A stretch of 64,000 bases of DNA from an uncultured Caulobacter sp. (GCF_947036865.1 NZ_CAMQSF010000006.1:58460-122459); one strand, 5' to 3'. Shown: positions 18,369 through 28,161, counted from the stretch's first letter. Notes: generated by a model not told the origin, from the sequence alone. Made by a program: numbers and translations.

Positions 18369-21119
18369 CTACTTCCCGCTCACCGCCGGCCCGTACAGCA
18401 GGCCGTTGAACAGGAACTTGAACGTGCCCCACGACTGGGCGCGCTGGGTGATCTCGGGGCCGAAGGCGAAGACCTTGCCCTTGCCGATGTCGATGTCGAG
18501 CATGTCGACCGAGCCCTTCAGCTTCTCCTGGCCGACGGCCCAGCCGCTGCGCAGGGGCTTGTCGGTGTCGAACCACGAGACCTTGGCCACGCCCTTGGCG
18601 TCGGCCTTGATCGTGTAGGTCGGGCTGCGGTCGAAGAAGACGTCGACCTGATCGGCCGCGCCGTAGGCCAGGGGCTGCTTGGGATCGACCTTGGCGCGCA
18701 GCACCGAGCCGGGGATGTAGAGCTCGCGGGTGGAGTAGGGCTTGGTCTGGCCGTTCTCGGTCTTGGCCGTGGCCAGTTCGATCGGCGCGCCCATGGCCGT
18801 CGCCAAGCGGGTCGAGGCGCCGATGGCCACCACCGTACCGCCGCCCTTCACGAACTCGGCGACCTTGGGCAGGGTCTTGTCGTCACTGAACCGGCCGAGC
18901 CACGCGCGGTATTCGGCCGGAATGTCCTCGGGCTTGGGCTGGCCGCCGCCGCCCCGCCCGCCGCGGCCGGTCTCGCTGGGCACCACGCCGTCGGGGAAGA
19001 CCAGGACGTCGAAGTCCTTCTGGATGTCGCCGGCGTCCAGGCGCTGCGGATAGACGACCTGGAACGGCGCCTCGAACTTCTCGAACATCCAGCGGTTCCA
19101 GCCCGAGGGCATCGAGCCGCCATAGACGTCGACAAGGCCGATGCGGATCGGCTTCAGGGCGATCGTCGCGCCCAAGGGCTTGCCGCCCACCGCGTAGGCG
19201 TCGATGCCCAGATCCTTGACGCCCTTGTCGATCACCGCCTTGGCGGCGGGCGAGGCGGGGACGAAGATCGCGCCGGGGCCGAAGGCGACCTTGCCGGCCT
19301 TGGCGCCGTCCTTGACCCAGTAGACCTTGGCGCCGGCCTTCAAGAGGCGGTTGGTCAGGGTGAAGCTGGCGTTGGTCTCGTGGCTGATCAGCCAGCCCGC
19401 GCCGCCCGAGCCCTTCACCGCCCCCGGCGCCACCGTGATCAGGTCGGGCACGCGGGTGGTCGGGGCCTCGAAACCATCGAGAATGCGGTCGAACTTGATC
19501 CCCATCTGATAGGCCAGGGTGTAGCCGGTGACGTCGTACGGCGCCTTGGGCGGACCGCCCGGATATTCCAGGTCGTGCGGGTGGTCCTGCGGCTCGAACA
19601 TGTCGAGGATGTGCGGGCGATAGGCCTGGGCCGCGCGGATCACGTACGAGCCGGCCGGATAGGTCTTGCTCCCGATCGTGAAGGGCTTGGTGGCCTTGTC
19701 GACGTCGACGCCGTTCTTGATCAGGGTGTTCAGGAAGGCCGTGACGGTCGGCATGTCGGCCTGGTCGGACGGCAGGACATAGCCGCGCGCGTCGCGAGCC
19801 TCGGGGGTCTGCAGCACGGTCTTGTAGAGGCTGGGGTCGATCGCCGCGCCATAGGGACCCGGCTTGTCCTTGCCGGCCTTGGCCAGCTCATCGACGCGGG
19901 TCGGGGTCATGGTCCAGCTGTCGCGCGAGCCGCGCTTGATGCTGTTGTCGCCCATCTTCCAGATGTTGAACAGCAGCCGCTCGCGGTTGCGCGAGGCGTA
20001 GTCGATCACCGCCCGGTTCATGGTCCACTGGTAGTCCAGCGAGTCCTGCAGATGCCATTCCCTGGGCGCGATGGGGGCGGGGCGGTCATTGCCCGGCAGC
20101 TGCAGCTCCGGAACCAGATTGACCGTGGTCGGGGTCGGGCCGCCGATGATCTCGGTCAGAAGGCCGATCGAGTTGTGGAAATAGGCGACCGACCGCTCCA
20201 TGCCGTTGTGCCAGGTGGAGTAGGGGGCGGCGCTGCGGGCGCCCGAGCCCGGCTTGTCCTCGGCCACCAGCCGGCTGTGCATGGCCATGCCGACCTCTTG
20301 GAGCTCGGTCATGACCAGCGGGTCGTAGTTGAAGTTGAACGGGTCGCGGAACGGCGGCACGAACACCACCATGCCGTTCGGGCCGGTCTGGTGCTGGTTG
20401 TAGACGATCTGCGGGAACCACTCGCGGAACAGCTGCTTGTTGACGTTGGTCGTCTCCGACATCGCCGACATGAAGCTGTCGCGGTTGTTATCGTGGCCGA
20501 TATACTTGTGATACAGGCGCGGCAGCGAGCCGAACTCGCGCTTCTTCGGATCCGGGTTGCGCATGTACCAGTCGGCGATCATCTCCATGCCGTCCGGATT
20601 GTCCTGGCCGAACAGGATCACGCAGTCGTCCAGCATCCGCAGGGTTTCCGGATCGTTCTCCGTCAGCATCCGGTAGAGCACCTGGATCTGGCCCTGCGAG
20701 GTGATGGTCTCGCTGGCGTGCAGGCCAGCGTCGATCCAGACGATGGCCTTGCCCTCGGCGGCCAGCGTCCGAGCCTCGTCCTCCTTGACGCCCTCGGCCT
20801 TGGCCAGCTTGCGGGCGATCTCCTTGTAGCGGTCCAGCTTGGCCAGGTTGGCGGGCGAGGAGACGATGGCCATCCACATGGTGCGGCCTTCCTCGGTCTT
20901 GCCGATGTCGACCAGCTTCATGCGGTCGGACTTGGCGGCCAGGGCCTTCAGATAGGCCTCGTAGGCCGTGTAGTCGGCCAGGAAGTAGTCGCTGCCCACC
21001 GGCTGCGCGAACGCCGTCTGGGGCGTTGGCAGATCGGCCGCGAACGCGCCCGCCATCCCGCCAAAAGCCAGCACCACGCCGAGGGCCGCCCCGGCCATCG
21101 CTCCGCCACGCGTCATCAT
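18369..21119 (-). CDS. M14-family zinc carboxypeptidase, exported, large
   Basis: A 916-residue protein with a signal peptide (AGAALGVVLAFGGMAGAFA). The peptidase domain spans about residues 40-390: KLVDIGKTEEGRTMWM, the zinc-binding HASE within WIDAGLHASETITSQ, FGQDNPDGMEMI, HDNNRD (substrate-arginine region) and the third ligand probably in YNQHQTGPNG. LLTEIIGG may hold the catalytic glutamate. The remaining ~500 residues include a beta-rich part and a glutamine-amidotransferase-like section (GLVDVYGGSMPSGWNRWMFEKFEAPFQVVYP...DVLVFPDGVV). Such extended M14 proteins occur in many Gram-negatives and probably trim peptides in the periplasm. Specificity is unknown. Confidence 0.85.
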   Translation of the reverse strand: MMTRGGAMAGAALGVVLAFGGMAGAFAADLPTPQTAFAQPVGSDYFLADYTAYEAYLKALAAKSDRMKLVDIGKTEEGRTMWMAIVSSPANLAKLDRYKEIARKLAKAEGVKEDEARTLAAEGKAIVWIDAGLHASETITSQGQIQVLYRMLTENDPETLRMLDDCVILFGQDNPDGMEMIADWYMRNPDPKKREFGSLPRLYHKYIGHDNNRDSFMSAMSETTNVNKQLFREWFPQIVYNQHQTGPNGMVVFVPPFRDPFNFNYDPLVMTELQEVGMAMHSRLVAEDKPGSGARSAAPYSTWHNGMERSVAYFHNSIGLLTEIIGGPTPTTVNLVPELQLPGNDRPAPIAPREWHLQDSLDYQWTMNRAVIDYASRNRERLLFNIWKMGDNSIKRGSRDSWTMTPTRVDELAKAGKDKPGPYGAAIDPSLYKTVLQTPEARDARGYVLPSDQADMPTVTAFLNTLIKNGVDVDKATKPFTIGSKTYPAGSYVIRAAQAYRPHILDMFEPQDHPHDLEYPGGPPKAPYDVTGYTLAYQMGIKFDRILDGFEAPTTRVPDLITVAPGAVKGSGGAGWLISHETNASFTLTNRLLKAGAKVYWVKDGAKAGKVAFGPGAIFVPASPAAKAVIDKGVKDLGIDAYAVGGKPLGATIALKPIRIGLVDVYGGSMPSGWNRWMFEKFEAPFQVVYPQRLDAGDIQKDFDVLVFPDGVVPSETGRGGRGGGGQPKPEDIPAEYRAWLGRFSDDKTLPKVAEFVKGGGTVVAIGASTRLATAMGAPIELATAKTENGQTKPYSTRELYIPGSVLRAKVDPKQPLAYGAADQVDVFFDRSPTYTIKADAKGVAKVSWFDTDKPLRSGWAVGQEKLKGSVDMLDIDIGKGKVFAFGPEITQRAQSWGTFKFLFNGLLYGPAVSGK

Positions 21120-21296
21120 CTGAAACCCCGTAAGCCCTCGGCGATCGCTGGGACGCGCCCGCCTCTCCCTAGACTGACGTAAGCGGACGATGTTTCCGCA
21201 CGTTCGGCAATGGTCGGCTCAGCCCATTTTTTGTGGGGCGGGCTCGAAGGCCGTTTCGACGTTGCGTGTCGAGGTGCGGCGGAGGCCGTCCTCGCC

Positions 21297-21367
21297 CTTC
21301 GACAAGCTCAGGGTGAGGACGACTGTCGGTCCCCGGGCACAAAATCCTCATCCTGAGCTTGTCGAAG
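21297..21367. repeat. Dispersed inverted repeat, CTTCGACAAGCTCAGG type
   Basis: The left arm at 21297-21319 (CTTCGACAAGCTCAGGGTGA and on) and the right arm at 21345-21367 (ending GAGCTTGTCGAAG) are reverse complements over 23 bp with one mismatch. This sequence type is, as I recall, a common interspersed palindrome in Caulobacterales and sphingomonads. It lies in the 413-bp gap between two minus-strand genes. Confidence 0.7.
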
Positions 21368-21449
21368 CACGTCCTCGGGCCGGCGCCGCCGGACCCGGGG
21401 GGAGGAGGATTTCCATCCGGACCGAGCGCGGACTCATGTGAAAGCGGCC

Positions 21450-21478
21450 AAAAAGGGGCCGCCCTCGCGGGCGGCCCC
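21450..21478 (-). terminator. Intrinsic terminator of the 21533 TonB receptor gene
   Basis: GGGGCCGCCC and GGGCGGCCCC form a 10-bp perfect stem around TCGC. Read on the minus strand it is followed by TTTTT, the textbook layout, and it stands 55 bp after the receptor stop codon. Confidence 0.85.
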
Positions 21479-21532
21479 TCCATCTCATCGGGTCATACAT
21501 GCACGCGACCCGTACGCGAGATAGCTCGGGAT

Positions 21533-24376
21533 TTAGTACTTCACGCGCATGCCGACGCGGAAGTAACGGCCCACGATGCCCGACTGCGAATAGGTCGGGT
21601 TCCAGTTCACGCCGGCGTAGTTGGCCGGGTTGAACATCGGGCCGGTGTCGAACAGGTTCAGCACGTCGGCATAGACCGAGGCGTTCTTGGTCACGTCGTA
21701 GGCGCCCGTCAGGTCGAAGGTCGTGAACGACTTGATCCGGCAGTTGAAGTTCGAGTCGCCGTACAGGCAGCCGTCCTGATAGCTGTCGTCGCCTTCACGC
21801 ATGCCGCTGACATAGTTCATCGTGCCCGTCACGCGGATCGGGCCGCGTTCGAACGTATTGGTCCACTGCAGGCGGTTCTTCGGCGTGCCGGCGCCCGACG
21901 ACAGGGCGTAGGGCCCTTCGGTGCCGACATAGTCGTAGGTCACGCCGCCTTGCGTGTACTTGTAGTCGAAGATGGTCGTGGCATCGACGGTGCTGGTCCA
22001 CTTCACGTCGGCCGGCAGGTAGAACGAGGCCTGGACGTTCAGGTCCAGACCGCTGGTCACCAGCGAGTCCGCGTTGATGTACGGCGACGACACCGACAGC
22101 ACCCGCGGCAGGGCCGTGGGATGTTCCGGGTCGCGGGCGTCGGGGGTCACGATATAGCCGGTCGGGATGGCCTGGCCGGCATAGTAGGCGGCCAGGGCCG
22201 TGCCCGCGCTGGCCTGGGCGATCACGTCGTTCTTCTTGATGTGGTAGTAGTCGAGCGCGACGCTGAACGTCCGCGTCGGGGCCCAGACCGCGCCGAACGT
22301 GTAGCTGGTCGACTTCTCCGGCTTCAGGTCCGGATTGGCCGAGGTGATCGACGAGAGCGAATAGGCCTTGGTGTAGTCGTTGTTGCCGTGGGCGGCGCGG
22401 AAGGCCGCGTACTGGTCGGCCTTGAACGAGAAGGTCGTGAAGCCCTGGCTCGCCGAGTTGCCGGCTTCCGAGAACGACGGCGCGCGGAAGCCCTTCGAGA
22501 CGGTGCCGCGCAGGGCCACCGACTTGATCGGCGTGAACTTCACGCCGAGCTTGGGCGAGAAGTTGCCGCCGAAGTCCGAATAGTGGTCATAGCGGCCCGA
22601 CAGGTTGACCTCGAGCTTGTCGAGGACCGGCATGCCCAGTTCGGCGAAGGCCGAGGCCACCGTGCGGTTGCCTTGGGTGCGGGCGTTGCCCAACCCTTGC
22701 GCGTCGTTGACGGGGTTCAGGGCCGGGTCGTTGGTCGCCTCGTAACGGAACTCGCCGCCGAGACCCAGCTGGGCGTCGCCGCCCGGCAGGCTGAACAGCT
22801 TGCGCGAGGCCTGGACGCTCAGCGAGTCCAGGTCCGTGGTCGAGGTCTTGGCCAGCACCGGCGACAGGGCGTCGCGGACGGCCTGGCTGTTCTGCGACGG
22901 GTCGACGAAGTTGTAGGCCCCCGTCTGGATGTCGCTCATCAGCTGCTTGTAGCTGAGGAAGCCGGTCTGGGCGCTTTCCAGGGTGTCGTGGGCGATCACG
23001 AGATTGGCCTGGTAGTCCCAGTCCATCGCGTTGCCCTTCACGCCGCCGACCATGCGGAACATGCGGTTGGTGTAGTTGGACGAGGCGGGCAGGTCGCTGA
23101 AGCGGTACTTGATCAGCGCGTAGTCGCCGGTCGAGGCGAACGGGTTGTTCGGGTTCAGGCGACGGTCGGGCGCGGTGGCGCAGTTGGCGCCGGCCGAGCA
23201 GATATAGACCGGCAGAACCAGGTTCGAGAGGTTGTTCGGCGTGCTCGACGAGACGGTGACGGGCGTGCCGTTCACCGAGGTCTTGCTCTGCACGAAGCTG
23301 CCCGAGATGTAGGCCTCGAGATTGTCGGTCGGCTTGATCGTGAACCGGCCATAGGCGCCGATCCGCGACTGCTGGGGCTGGATGTCGCCGAAGTTGGCGA
23401 CGTTCTGGGCGCAGTACGTGCCCATCAGCGTGCCGTCGTCGTCGCGCTGGGTGGTCAGCGGGGCGTCGGCGGCGCAGGTGCGCAGCGGCTGCCAGACATT
23501 GGTCGGGCTGTCGATCGCCAGGCCGCTGGCCAGATTGCCCGGGGTGGTCAGGGTGGCGCGCTTGACGTTGCCGTAGAAGGTGCTGCCGCCGGTCTGCGGA
23601 TTGTTGTTCTCGCCGCCGGGGATCGAGGACAGGTCATTGGTGTTGTAGGGGAAGCCGCGCTGGTTGCCGCGGATGCGCTTGTCCAGCTGGTATTCGACGT
23701 CGAAATAGGCGTTGTACTTGTCGGTCTCCAGGTCGCCGTGGCCGATGTCGGCGTTGAAGCGGTACTGGTCGCCGCCGCCGTGCTGGCTGCGCCCGTACGA
23801 GGCGTCGGCGCTCATGCCCTGATAGTTCGACTTCATGATGATGTTGACCACGCCGCCGATGGCGTCGGCGCCGTACAGCGACGAGGCGCCGTCCTTCAGG
23901 GTCTCGATGCGCTCGACCGCGTTGAACGGGATCGAGTTCAGGTCGACGAACGCCTTCTGGCCGTCGTCGGCCAGCGGATAGTTGGCGTTGCGCAGGCCGT
24001 CGATCATCACCAGGGTCGAGTTCACCGACAGGCCGCGCAGCGAGACGCCGGTCGAGCCGGCGGCGAAGCCGTTGCCGAACGCGGCGGGGATCGAGCCGGA
24101 GTTGTCGGCCGACAGGCTGCGGATCGCGTCGGCGACGGTGGTGATGCCCTGGGCCTTCAGCTGCTCGCTGGTCTGGACGGTCACGGGCGAGGGCGTGGCG
24201 GTGTCGGTGCGGCGCAGCAGCGAGCCGGTGACCACGACGGCCTCGACCTCGGTGTTCGGGTCGGCCGGGGGCTTGGCGGGCGCGGTCTGAGCGTTGGCGG
24301 CGAAGCCGGCCAGGGTGGCCAGGCCCGCGATCATCGTGGTCGCGAGCAGGCGGCCGCGGTTAAGCTGATACTTCAT
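21533..24376 (-). CDS. TonB-dependent receptor (oar/OmpA-unrelated, ~950 residues)
   Basis: A 947-residue outer-membrane protein. The signal peptide (MKYQLNRGRLLATTMIAGLATLAGFAANAQ) is followed by a probable TonB box EVEAVVVTGS and the plug (SPVTVQTSEQLKAQGITTVADAIRSLSADNSG; VSLRGLSVNSTLVMIDGLRN; VERIETLKDGASSLYGADAIGGVVNIIMKSN). The barrel ends in YFRVGMRVKY. There is no STN domain, so it should transport without FecR-type signalling. It lies downstream of the GH105-like gene on the same strand but is separated by 448 bp, so it likely has its own promoter. Position beside glycan enzymes suggests an oligosaccharide ligand. This is inferred from neighbours. Confidence 0.92.
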   Translation of the reverse strand: MKYQLNRGRLLATTMIAGLATLAGFAANAQTAPAKPPADPNTEVEAVVVTGSLLRRTDTATPSPVTVQTSEQLKAQGITTVADAIRSLSADNSGSIPAAFGNGFAAGSTGVSLRGLSVNSTLVMIDGLRNANYPLADDGQKAFVDLNSIPFNAVERIETLKDGASSLYGADAIGGVVNIIMKSNYQGMSADASYGRSQHGGGDQYRFNADIGHGDLETDKYNAYFDVEYQLDKRIRGNQRGFPYNTNDLSSIPGGENNNPQTGGSTFYGNVKRATLTTPGNLASGLAIDSPTNVWQPLRTCAADAPLTTQRDDDGTLMGTYCAQNVANFGDIQPQQSRIGAYGRFTIKPTDNLEAYISGSFVQSKTSVNGTPVTVSSSTPNNLSNLVLPVYICSAGANCATAPDRRLNPNNPFASTGDYALIKYRFSDLPASSNYTNRMFRMVGGVKGNAMDWDYQANLVIAHDTLESAQTGFLSYKQLMSDIQTGAYNFVDPSQNSQAVRDALSPVLAKTSTTDLDSLSVQASRKLFSLPGGDAQLGLGGEFRYEATNDPALNPVNDAQGLGNARTQGNRTVASAFAELGMPVLDKLEVNLSGRYDHYSDFGGNFSPKLGVKFTPIKSVALRGTVSKGFRAPSFSEAGNSASQGFTTFSFKADQYAAFRAAHGNNDYTKAYSLSSITSANPDLKPEKSTSYTFGAVWAPTRTFSVALDYYHIKKNDVIAQASAGTALAAYYAGQAIPTGYIVTPDARDPEHPTALPRVLSVSSPYINADSLVTSGLDLNVQASFYLPADVKWTSTVDATTIFDYKYTQGGVTYDYVGTEGPYALSSGAGTPKNRLQWTNTFERGPIRVTGTMNYVSGMREGDDSYQDGCLYGDSNFNCRIKSFTTFDLTGAYDVTKNASVYADVLNLFDTGPMFNPANYAGVNWNPTYSQSGIVGRYFRVGMRVKY

Positions 24377-24824
24377 GAGATGACCCTTCCAGACCTTCCC
24401 TTCGGCGCGCGCGCCGACGTCGTGACGGTCCGATGCAAGACGAGTTTCCCGCCCCGTTCAGGCGGTTGCTGGCGGCTTAGGACCGCGTCGCGCCGAGGGT
24501 CAATCGCGGCCGCTTTTATGTAATAATTTTGTCTTGAAGCTGTATCTCAAAGGCAACGGCTTAGGTCGGATTGCGGCGTGATTAAGTCAAGTTGGTATCG
24601 AGGGGGAAACATTACAAAACTTTATAGAAATCAGTCGGGATCGATTCAAGGTCGCCTGCGTTGCAGCGGCCACGCGTATTGCACAGCTTGGTGAAACATC
24701 GATTTTCGATGGCTGGGTATACTTGATAACGGCGATTGGTGACCGGTGTCATCGCAAGCGTAGACGCGCTCGCGAGGCGGCGCTGGCGCCCGGTCAGGCC
24801 CGTGGAACCCTTGGATCGTCGCGG
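24377..24824. other. Intergenic region upstream of the 21533 TonB receptor gene
   Basis: No gene is visible in these 448 bp. The part from 24510 to 24720 is distinctly AT-rich (for example TTTATGTAATAATTTTGTC near 24515) and probably carries the receptor promoter. A half-site TTGGTAT at 24592-24598 resembles one arm of the GntR operator seen elsewhere in the locus, but no second arm is present. Confidence 0.5.
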
Positions 24825-25991
24825 TCAGAAGCGGCCGCGCGAGACCTCGGAGGCGGCCAGCAGGAAAGCGCCCGCGCCGTAGAGCTGGGTGTCGTCGGCC
24901 TCGACGTGATCGGGGGCGTAGCCGACCTGCTGCACCCAGCCGATCATGCCGTCCGGCCGCACGGCCCTGGCCAGGGCCGACCAGCCCAGACGCGCCGAGG
25001 CGGCGTATCGCGGCGCCGTCAGCAGACCCTGGTTCACGCCCCAGGCCAGGCCGTAGACGAAGAAGCTCGTGCCGCTGCTCTCCGGCGGGCTGTGCTCGGG
25101 CGCGAGCAGCGACACCGACCAGTAGCCGTCGGACTTCTGCAGGCTGACCAGCCGCGCCGACATCCGCTGGAATAGGGCGACATAGCGCGGCCGCGAGGGG
25201 TGGTCGGCCGGCAGGGTCTTCAGGATGTTGACGAGGCCGGCATAGACCCAGCCGTTGCCGCGGCTCCAGAAGATCTTGCGGCCCTGGTCGTCGCGGCGAT
25301 CGAAGAACCGGCTGTCGCGGAAATAGAGCCCGGTCTCCTTGTCCAGCAGCCAGTCCGTCGTCGCCCAGAACTCGCGGTCGGCATAGGCGGCGTAGCGCGG
25401 GTCGCCGGTCGCGGCCGACAGGGCGGTCCAGGTGGGCGGCCCCATGAACAGCGCGTCGCTCCAGCACCAGCGGGCCTGGCACGGCTGGTTCTCGGTCCCG
25501 TCGATGAAGGTCAGGTCGGCCTCGGGCGGCGCGGCGAGAATGGCGTCGAAGCGGGCCTTGACCGGCGCGATCCGCGCCGGATCGCGGTCGCGGCGATAGA
25601 GCCAGATCCAGCTCTGGGCGACCACGTGGTCGTCGGCGTGCAGCGGGCGGGCGCCCAGGCCCCAGCCTTCCTGGACCCCGTGGGCGCGGATCGCCTCCAC
25701 GTAGCGCGCGTCGCCCGTCCGATCGGCGAAGGCGGCGAGGCCGACATAGAAGGCGCCCTGGATCCAGCCGCGCGGGTTCTGCGTCCCGGGGCGGTGGGTC
25801 TGCACATAGTCGAACCGACCGTCCAGGTAGCGGAGCTGCCAGTCGGCCACGGCCCGGCCCAGCGTCAGGGCCGAGGCGGCGAGGTCGGGCGAGGCGGCGG
25901 CCGGGATCGGCGCGGGCCGCGCCAGGGCGGGCGCGGGGGCCAGCGCCAGGCAGGCGAGGGCGGCGGCGAGACGTAAGCGCGTCGGCGTCAT
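24825..25991 (-). CDS. GH88/GH105-like unsaturated uronyl hydrolase, exported
   Basis: A 388-residue protein starting at ATG 25991 behind GGAGG. After a signal peptide (RLRLAAALACLALAPAPALA) it shows the (alpha/alpha)6-barrel pattern of the YteR/YesR family: QNPRGWIQGAFYVGLAAFADRTGD, HADDHVVAQSWIWLYRRDRD, CQARWCWSDALFMGPPTWTALSAATGD, IFWSRGNGWVYAGLVNIL, ESSGTSFFVYGLAWGVNQGLL and DDTQLYGAGAFLLAASE. The aspartates in ADDH and CWSDALFM match the conserved catalytic positions of GH105 enzymes. These hydrate the double bond of unsaturated uronic acids left by lyases. It is divergent from an alginate-lyase-family gene, with a GntR-type operator between them. Confidence 0.85.
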   Translation of the reverse strand: MTPTRLRLAAALACLALAPAPALARPAPIPAAASPDLAASALTLGRAVADWQLRYLDGRFDYVQTHRPGTQNPRGWIQGAFYVGLAAFADRTGDARYVEAIRAHGVQEGWGLGARPLHADDHVVAQSWIWLYRRDRDPARIAPVKARFDAILAAPPEADLTFIDGTENQPCQARWCWSDALFMGPPTWTALSAATGDPRYAAYADREFWATTDWLLDKETGLYFRDSRFFDRRDDQGRKIFWSRGNGWVYAGLVNILKTLPADHPSRPRYVALFQRMSARLVSLQKSDGYWSVSLLAPEHSPPESSGTSFFVYGLAWGVNQGLLTAPRYAASARLGWSALARAVRPDGMIGWVQQVGYAPDHVEADDTQLYGAGAFLLAASEVSRGRF

Positions 25992-26137
25992 CTGTCCTGT
26001 TTCCTCCGCGCGCCTCTGACGGGCGCCATGGCGGCCGGGCAAGGCCGCGAAAGCTTCGCTCGGTGATAACCGACCTGACCCGATCCACGCAAACGGGCAG
26101 AAGACAAATTACCAATTTGGGCGGAAAGGGCCTATTT

Positions 26138-26150
26138 GGTCATACCAATA
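26138..26150. promoter_or_regulatory. GntR/FadR-type operator between GH105-like and lyase genes
   Basis: TTGGTCATACCAA is a perfect palindrome of TTGGT and ACCAA around CAT and fits the FadR-subfamily consensus TNGTNNNACNA. An identical 13-mer occurs at 32417-32429. It lies 77 bp before the + strand lyase start and 146 bp from the divergent GH105-like start, so it could control both. Confidence 0.75.
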
Positions 26151-26227
26151 TCCTTGCCCCGGCTTCGGGATCGGGTAAAGCTCCGACCGTCCAGAGGGCC
26201 GGAGAGCCCATCCATGGGGGAAGACAG

Positions 26228-27487
26228 ATGATCAGAGCCTCGGTCCGCGTGCTGACCCTCTGCGCCGCCATCGGCGCGCTGGCGGTCGCCGTCCCGGCCA
26301 GCGCCGCGACCCCGGTCTGCAAGGCCAGCGACGGCTACGCCGCCGATTTCGGCGGTCGCCGCACCTTCCGCTGGAAGCCGCAATGGCTGGAAGCGGCCAA
26401 GACGGACCCGGCGCTCGCGCCGGCCCGCCAGGCGCTGATCGCCCGCGCCGACAAGGCCCTGGCCGGTCCGGTCTACAGCGTGACCGACAAGAGCCGCACG
26501 CCGCCCAGCGGCGACAAGCACGACTATATCTCGATGGGCCCCTACTGGTGGCCCGACCCGAGCAAGCCGAACGGCGAGCCCTATATCCGCAAGGACGGCG
26601 AGTTCAATCCGGAGCGCGCCACCAACGCCTTCGACGCGGTGCGCATGGATGCGTTCGGCGGCGCGGTCGAGGCGCTGTCCCTGGCCTATTACCTGACCGG
26701 CGAGACGAAATACGCCGCCAAGGCCGCCCAGCTGCTGCGCGTCTGGTTCCTGGACCCGGCCACGCGGATGAACCCGTCGATGGCCTATGCCCAGGGCGTG
26801 CCGGGCCGCACCCTGGGCCGGGCCGAGGGCGTGCTGGACACCTATCGCCTGCTGCCGGTGATCGAGTCGATCGGCGTCCTGGCCCCGGCCAAGGTGCTGA
26901 CGGCCGCCGAACAGAAGGGGCTGGAGACCTGGTTCGGCGACTATGTCCAGTGGCTGCGAACCGCCCCGACCGCCAAGGAGGAGCGCGCCGCCGAGAACAA
27001 TCACGGCATCTGGTACGACGACCAGCTGGCCCAGTACGCCCTGTTCGCGCGCCAGCCCGACCTCGCCAAGGCCACCATCGCCGGCGCCGCCAAGGGGCGG
27101 ATCGACCCGCAGATCGAGGCCGACGGCAAGATGCCCAAGGAGCTCGCCCGCACCCGGGGGCTGCACTACAGCTATTTCGCCCTGGAGCCGCTGATCGGCC
27201 TGGCGGAGCTCGGCCCGTGCGTCGGCGTCGATCTGTGGGGCTACAAGGGACCGAAGGGGCAGAGCATCCGCGCGGCCTTGACCTATCTTTCCCAGTTCGT
27301 CGGCGCCGAGGCGGCGTTCCCGTACCAGGAGCTGAAGCCGCAGGACGCCAGCGACGAGGCGCTGCCGCTCTACGACCTGGCGGCCTGGGCCTATGACGAC
27401 CCGGGCTTGGCGGCCACGGCCGAGCTCATCGCCAAGAAGCAGCCGGCGGCGCGCAGCCGGCTGACCGTGGCGGCTTACCGGAAATAG
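26228..27487 (+). CDS. Alginate lyase family protein (AlgL-fold), exported
   Basis: A 419-residue protein starting at ATG 26228 behind GGGGGAAG. The signal peptide is RVLTLCAAIGALAVAVPASAA. The alginate-lyase domain (Pfam PF05426) is recognisable by HDYISMGPYWWPDPSKPNGEPYIRKDGEFNPE, LAYYLTGETKYAAKAAQLLRVWFLDPATRMNPSMAYAQ, the catalytic-region AENNHGIWYDDQLAQYALF and LARTRGLHYSYFALEPLIGLAEL. These enzymes cleave uronic-acid polymers or oligomers by beta-elimination. Whether this one acts on alginate, glucuronan or another polyuronide cannot be told; the linked beta-glucuronidase and ManD favour glucuronate-containing substrates. Confidence 0.88.
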   Translation: MIRASVRVLTLCAAIGALAVAVPASAATPVCKASDGYAADFGGRRTFRWKPQWLEAAKTDPALAPARQALIARADKALAGPVYSVTDKSRTPPSGDKHDYISMGPYWWPDPSKPNGEPYIRKDGEFNPERATNAFDAVRMDAFGGAVEALSLAYYLTGETKYAAKAAQLLRVWFLDPATRMNPSMAYAQGVPGRTLGRAEGVLDTYRLLPVIESIGVLAPAKVLTAAEQKGLETWFGDYVQWLRTAPTAKEERAAENNHGIWYDDQLAQYALFARQPDLAKATIAGAAKGRIDPQIEADGKMPKELARTRGLHYSYFALEPLIGLAELGPCVGVDLWGYKGPKGQSIRAALTYLSQFVGAEAAFPYQELKPQDASDEALPLYDLAAWAYDDPGLAATAELIAKKQPAARSRLTVAAYRK

Positions 27488-27496
27488 GCTACCGGC

Positions 27497-28072
27497 TCAG
27501 GGGCGTTCGTAGGTCCCGACCAGCATGCCGCGCGCCAGCACCCGGCCCTTGATCGCGTCGAGGAACGCGCCTCGGCTCGGGTGATGGTCGAACGCCAGCG
27601 GCCGGTCCAGCGCGAAGAGCTGGAAGACATAGAGGTGCGGACCGTGGCCGGTCGGCGGATCGGGCGGCAGCCAGCCGGCGCGCAGGAAGCTGTTGCGCCC
27701 GAGGTTCTCGTCCAGGCCGTCGTGACCGGGGCCGCGGAACTGGCCCTCGGGGAGCCCGGCGAGGTCCGGCGGCAGGTCCCAGGCCAAGAGATGGACCAGG
27801 GGCTCGGGTGTCGGCGCGTCGGGGTCCTCGACCAGCAGGGCCACCGCGCCGGCGCCGGGCGGCGACACGCGCCAGGCCAGCGGCGGCGACAGGCCCTCGC
27901 CATCGGCGGTGTGGCGCGCCGGGATCGCGCCGCCGTCCTCGAACGCCACGCTGGAGAGCGCGATCGTGTCGGGGATGTCGGCGAAGGCGGGGTCCTCGCT
28001 GGCGATCTTGTCGAACCCGGCGCGCACGCCGCGCAACGCGTGGCCCAGGCCGTGGGGGATCTTCTCGAGCAT
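27497..28072 (-). CDS. YbhB/YbcL family (PEBP-like) protein
   Basis: A 191-residue cytoplasmic protein; ATG 28072 has AAGGAG just upstream. The phosphatidylethanolamine-binding-protein fold is shown by IPARHTADGEGLSPPLAW, VALLVEDPDAPTPEPLVHLLAWDLPPDLAGLPEG, GRNSFLRAGWLPPDPPTGHGPHLYVFQLFALDRPL and the final LARGMLVGTYERP. Bacterial members have no agreed function; some are described as Raf-kinase-inhibitor-like. It is convergent with the lyase gene, nine bases apart, and not evidently part of the uronide pathway. Confidence 0.9.
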   Translation of the reverse strand: MLEKIPHGLGHALRGVRAGFDKIASEDPAFADIPDTIALSSVAFEDGGAIPARHTADGEGLSPPLAWRVSPPGAGAVALLVEDPDAPTPEPLVHLLAWDLPPDLAGLPEGQFRGPGHDGLDENLGRNSFLRAGWLPPDPPTGHGPHLYVFQLFALDRPLAFDHHPSRGAFLDAIKGRVLARGMLVGTYERP

Positions 28073-28161
28073 GACGGGCTCCTTCGGAAGGCAAACCCGC
28101 CGGCCGCGCCTTTGTTCATCGGCGTGAAAACATGCTAGCCAAATGCGGTTCGGAGGCCGCC

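Noticed and set aside
21359..24523. A 1054-codon open frame on the + strand opposite the TonB receptor gene
   Set aside because: It is an antisense shadow of a high-GC gene: its product is Arg/Gly/Val-rich without motifs, while the minus strand encodes a complete receptor with signal peptide and barrel end. The same holds for long antisense frames at 18348-21182 and 40663-43245.
24592..24598. Half-site TTGGTAT as a GntR operator for the 21533 TonB receptor
   Set aside because: The second arm ACCAA is absent and 7-bp matches are expected by chance in an AT-rich region.
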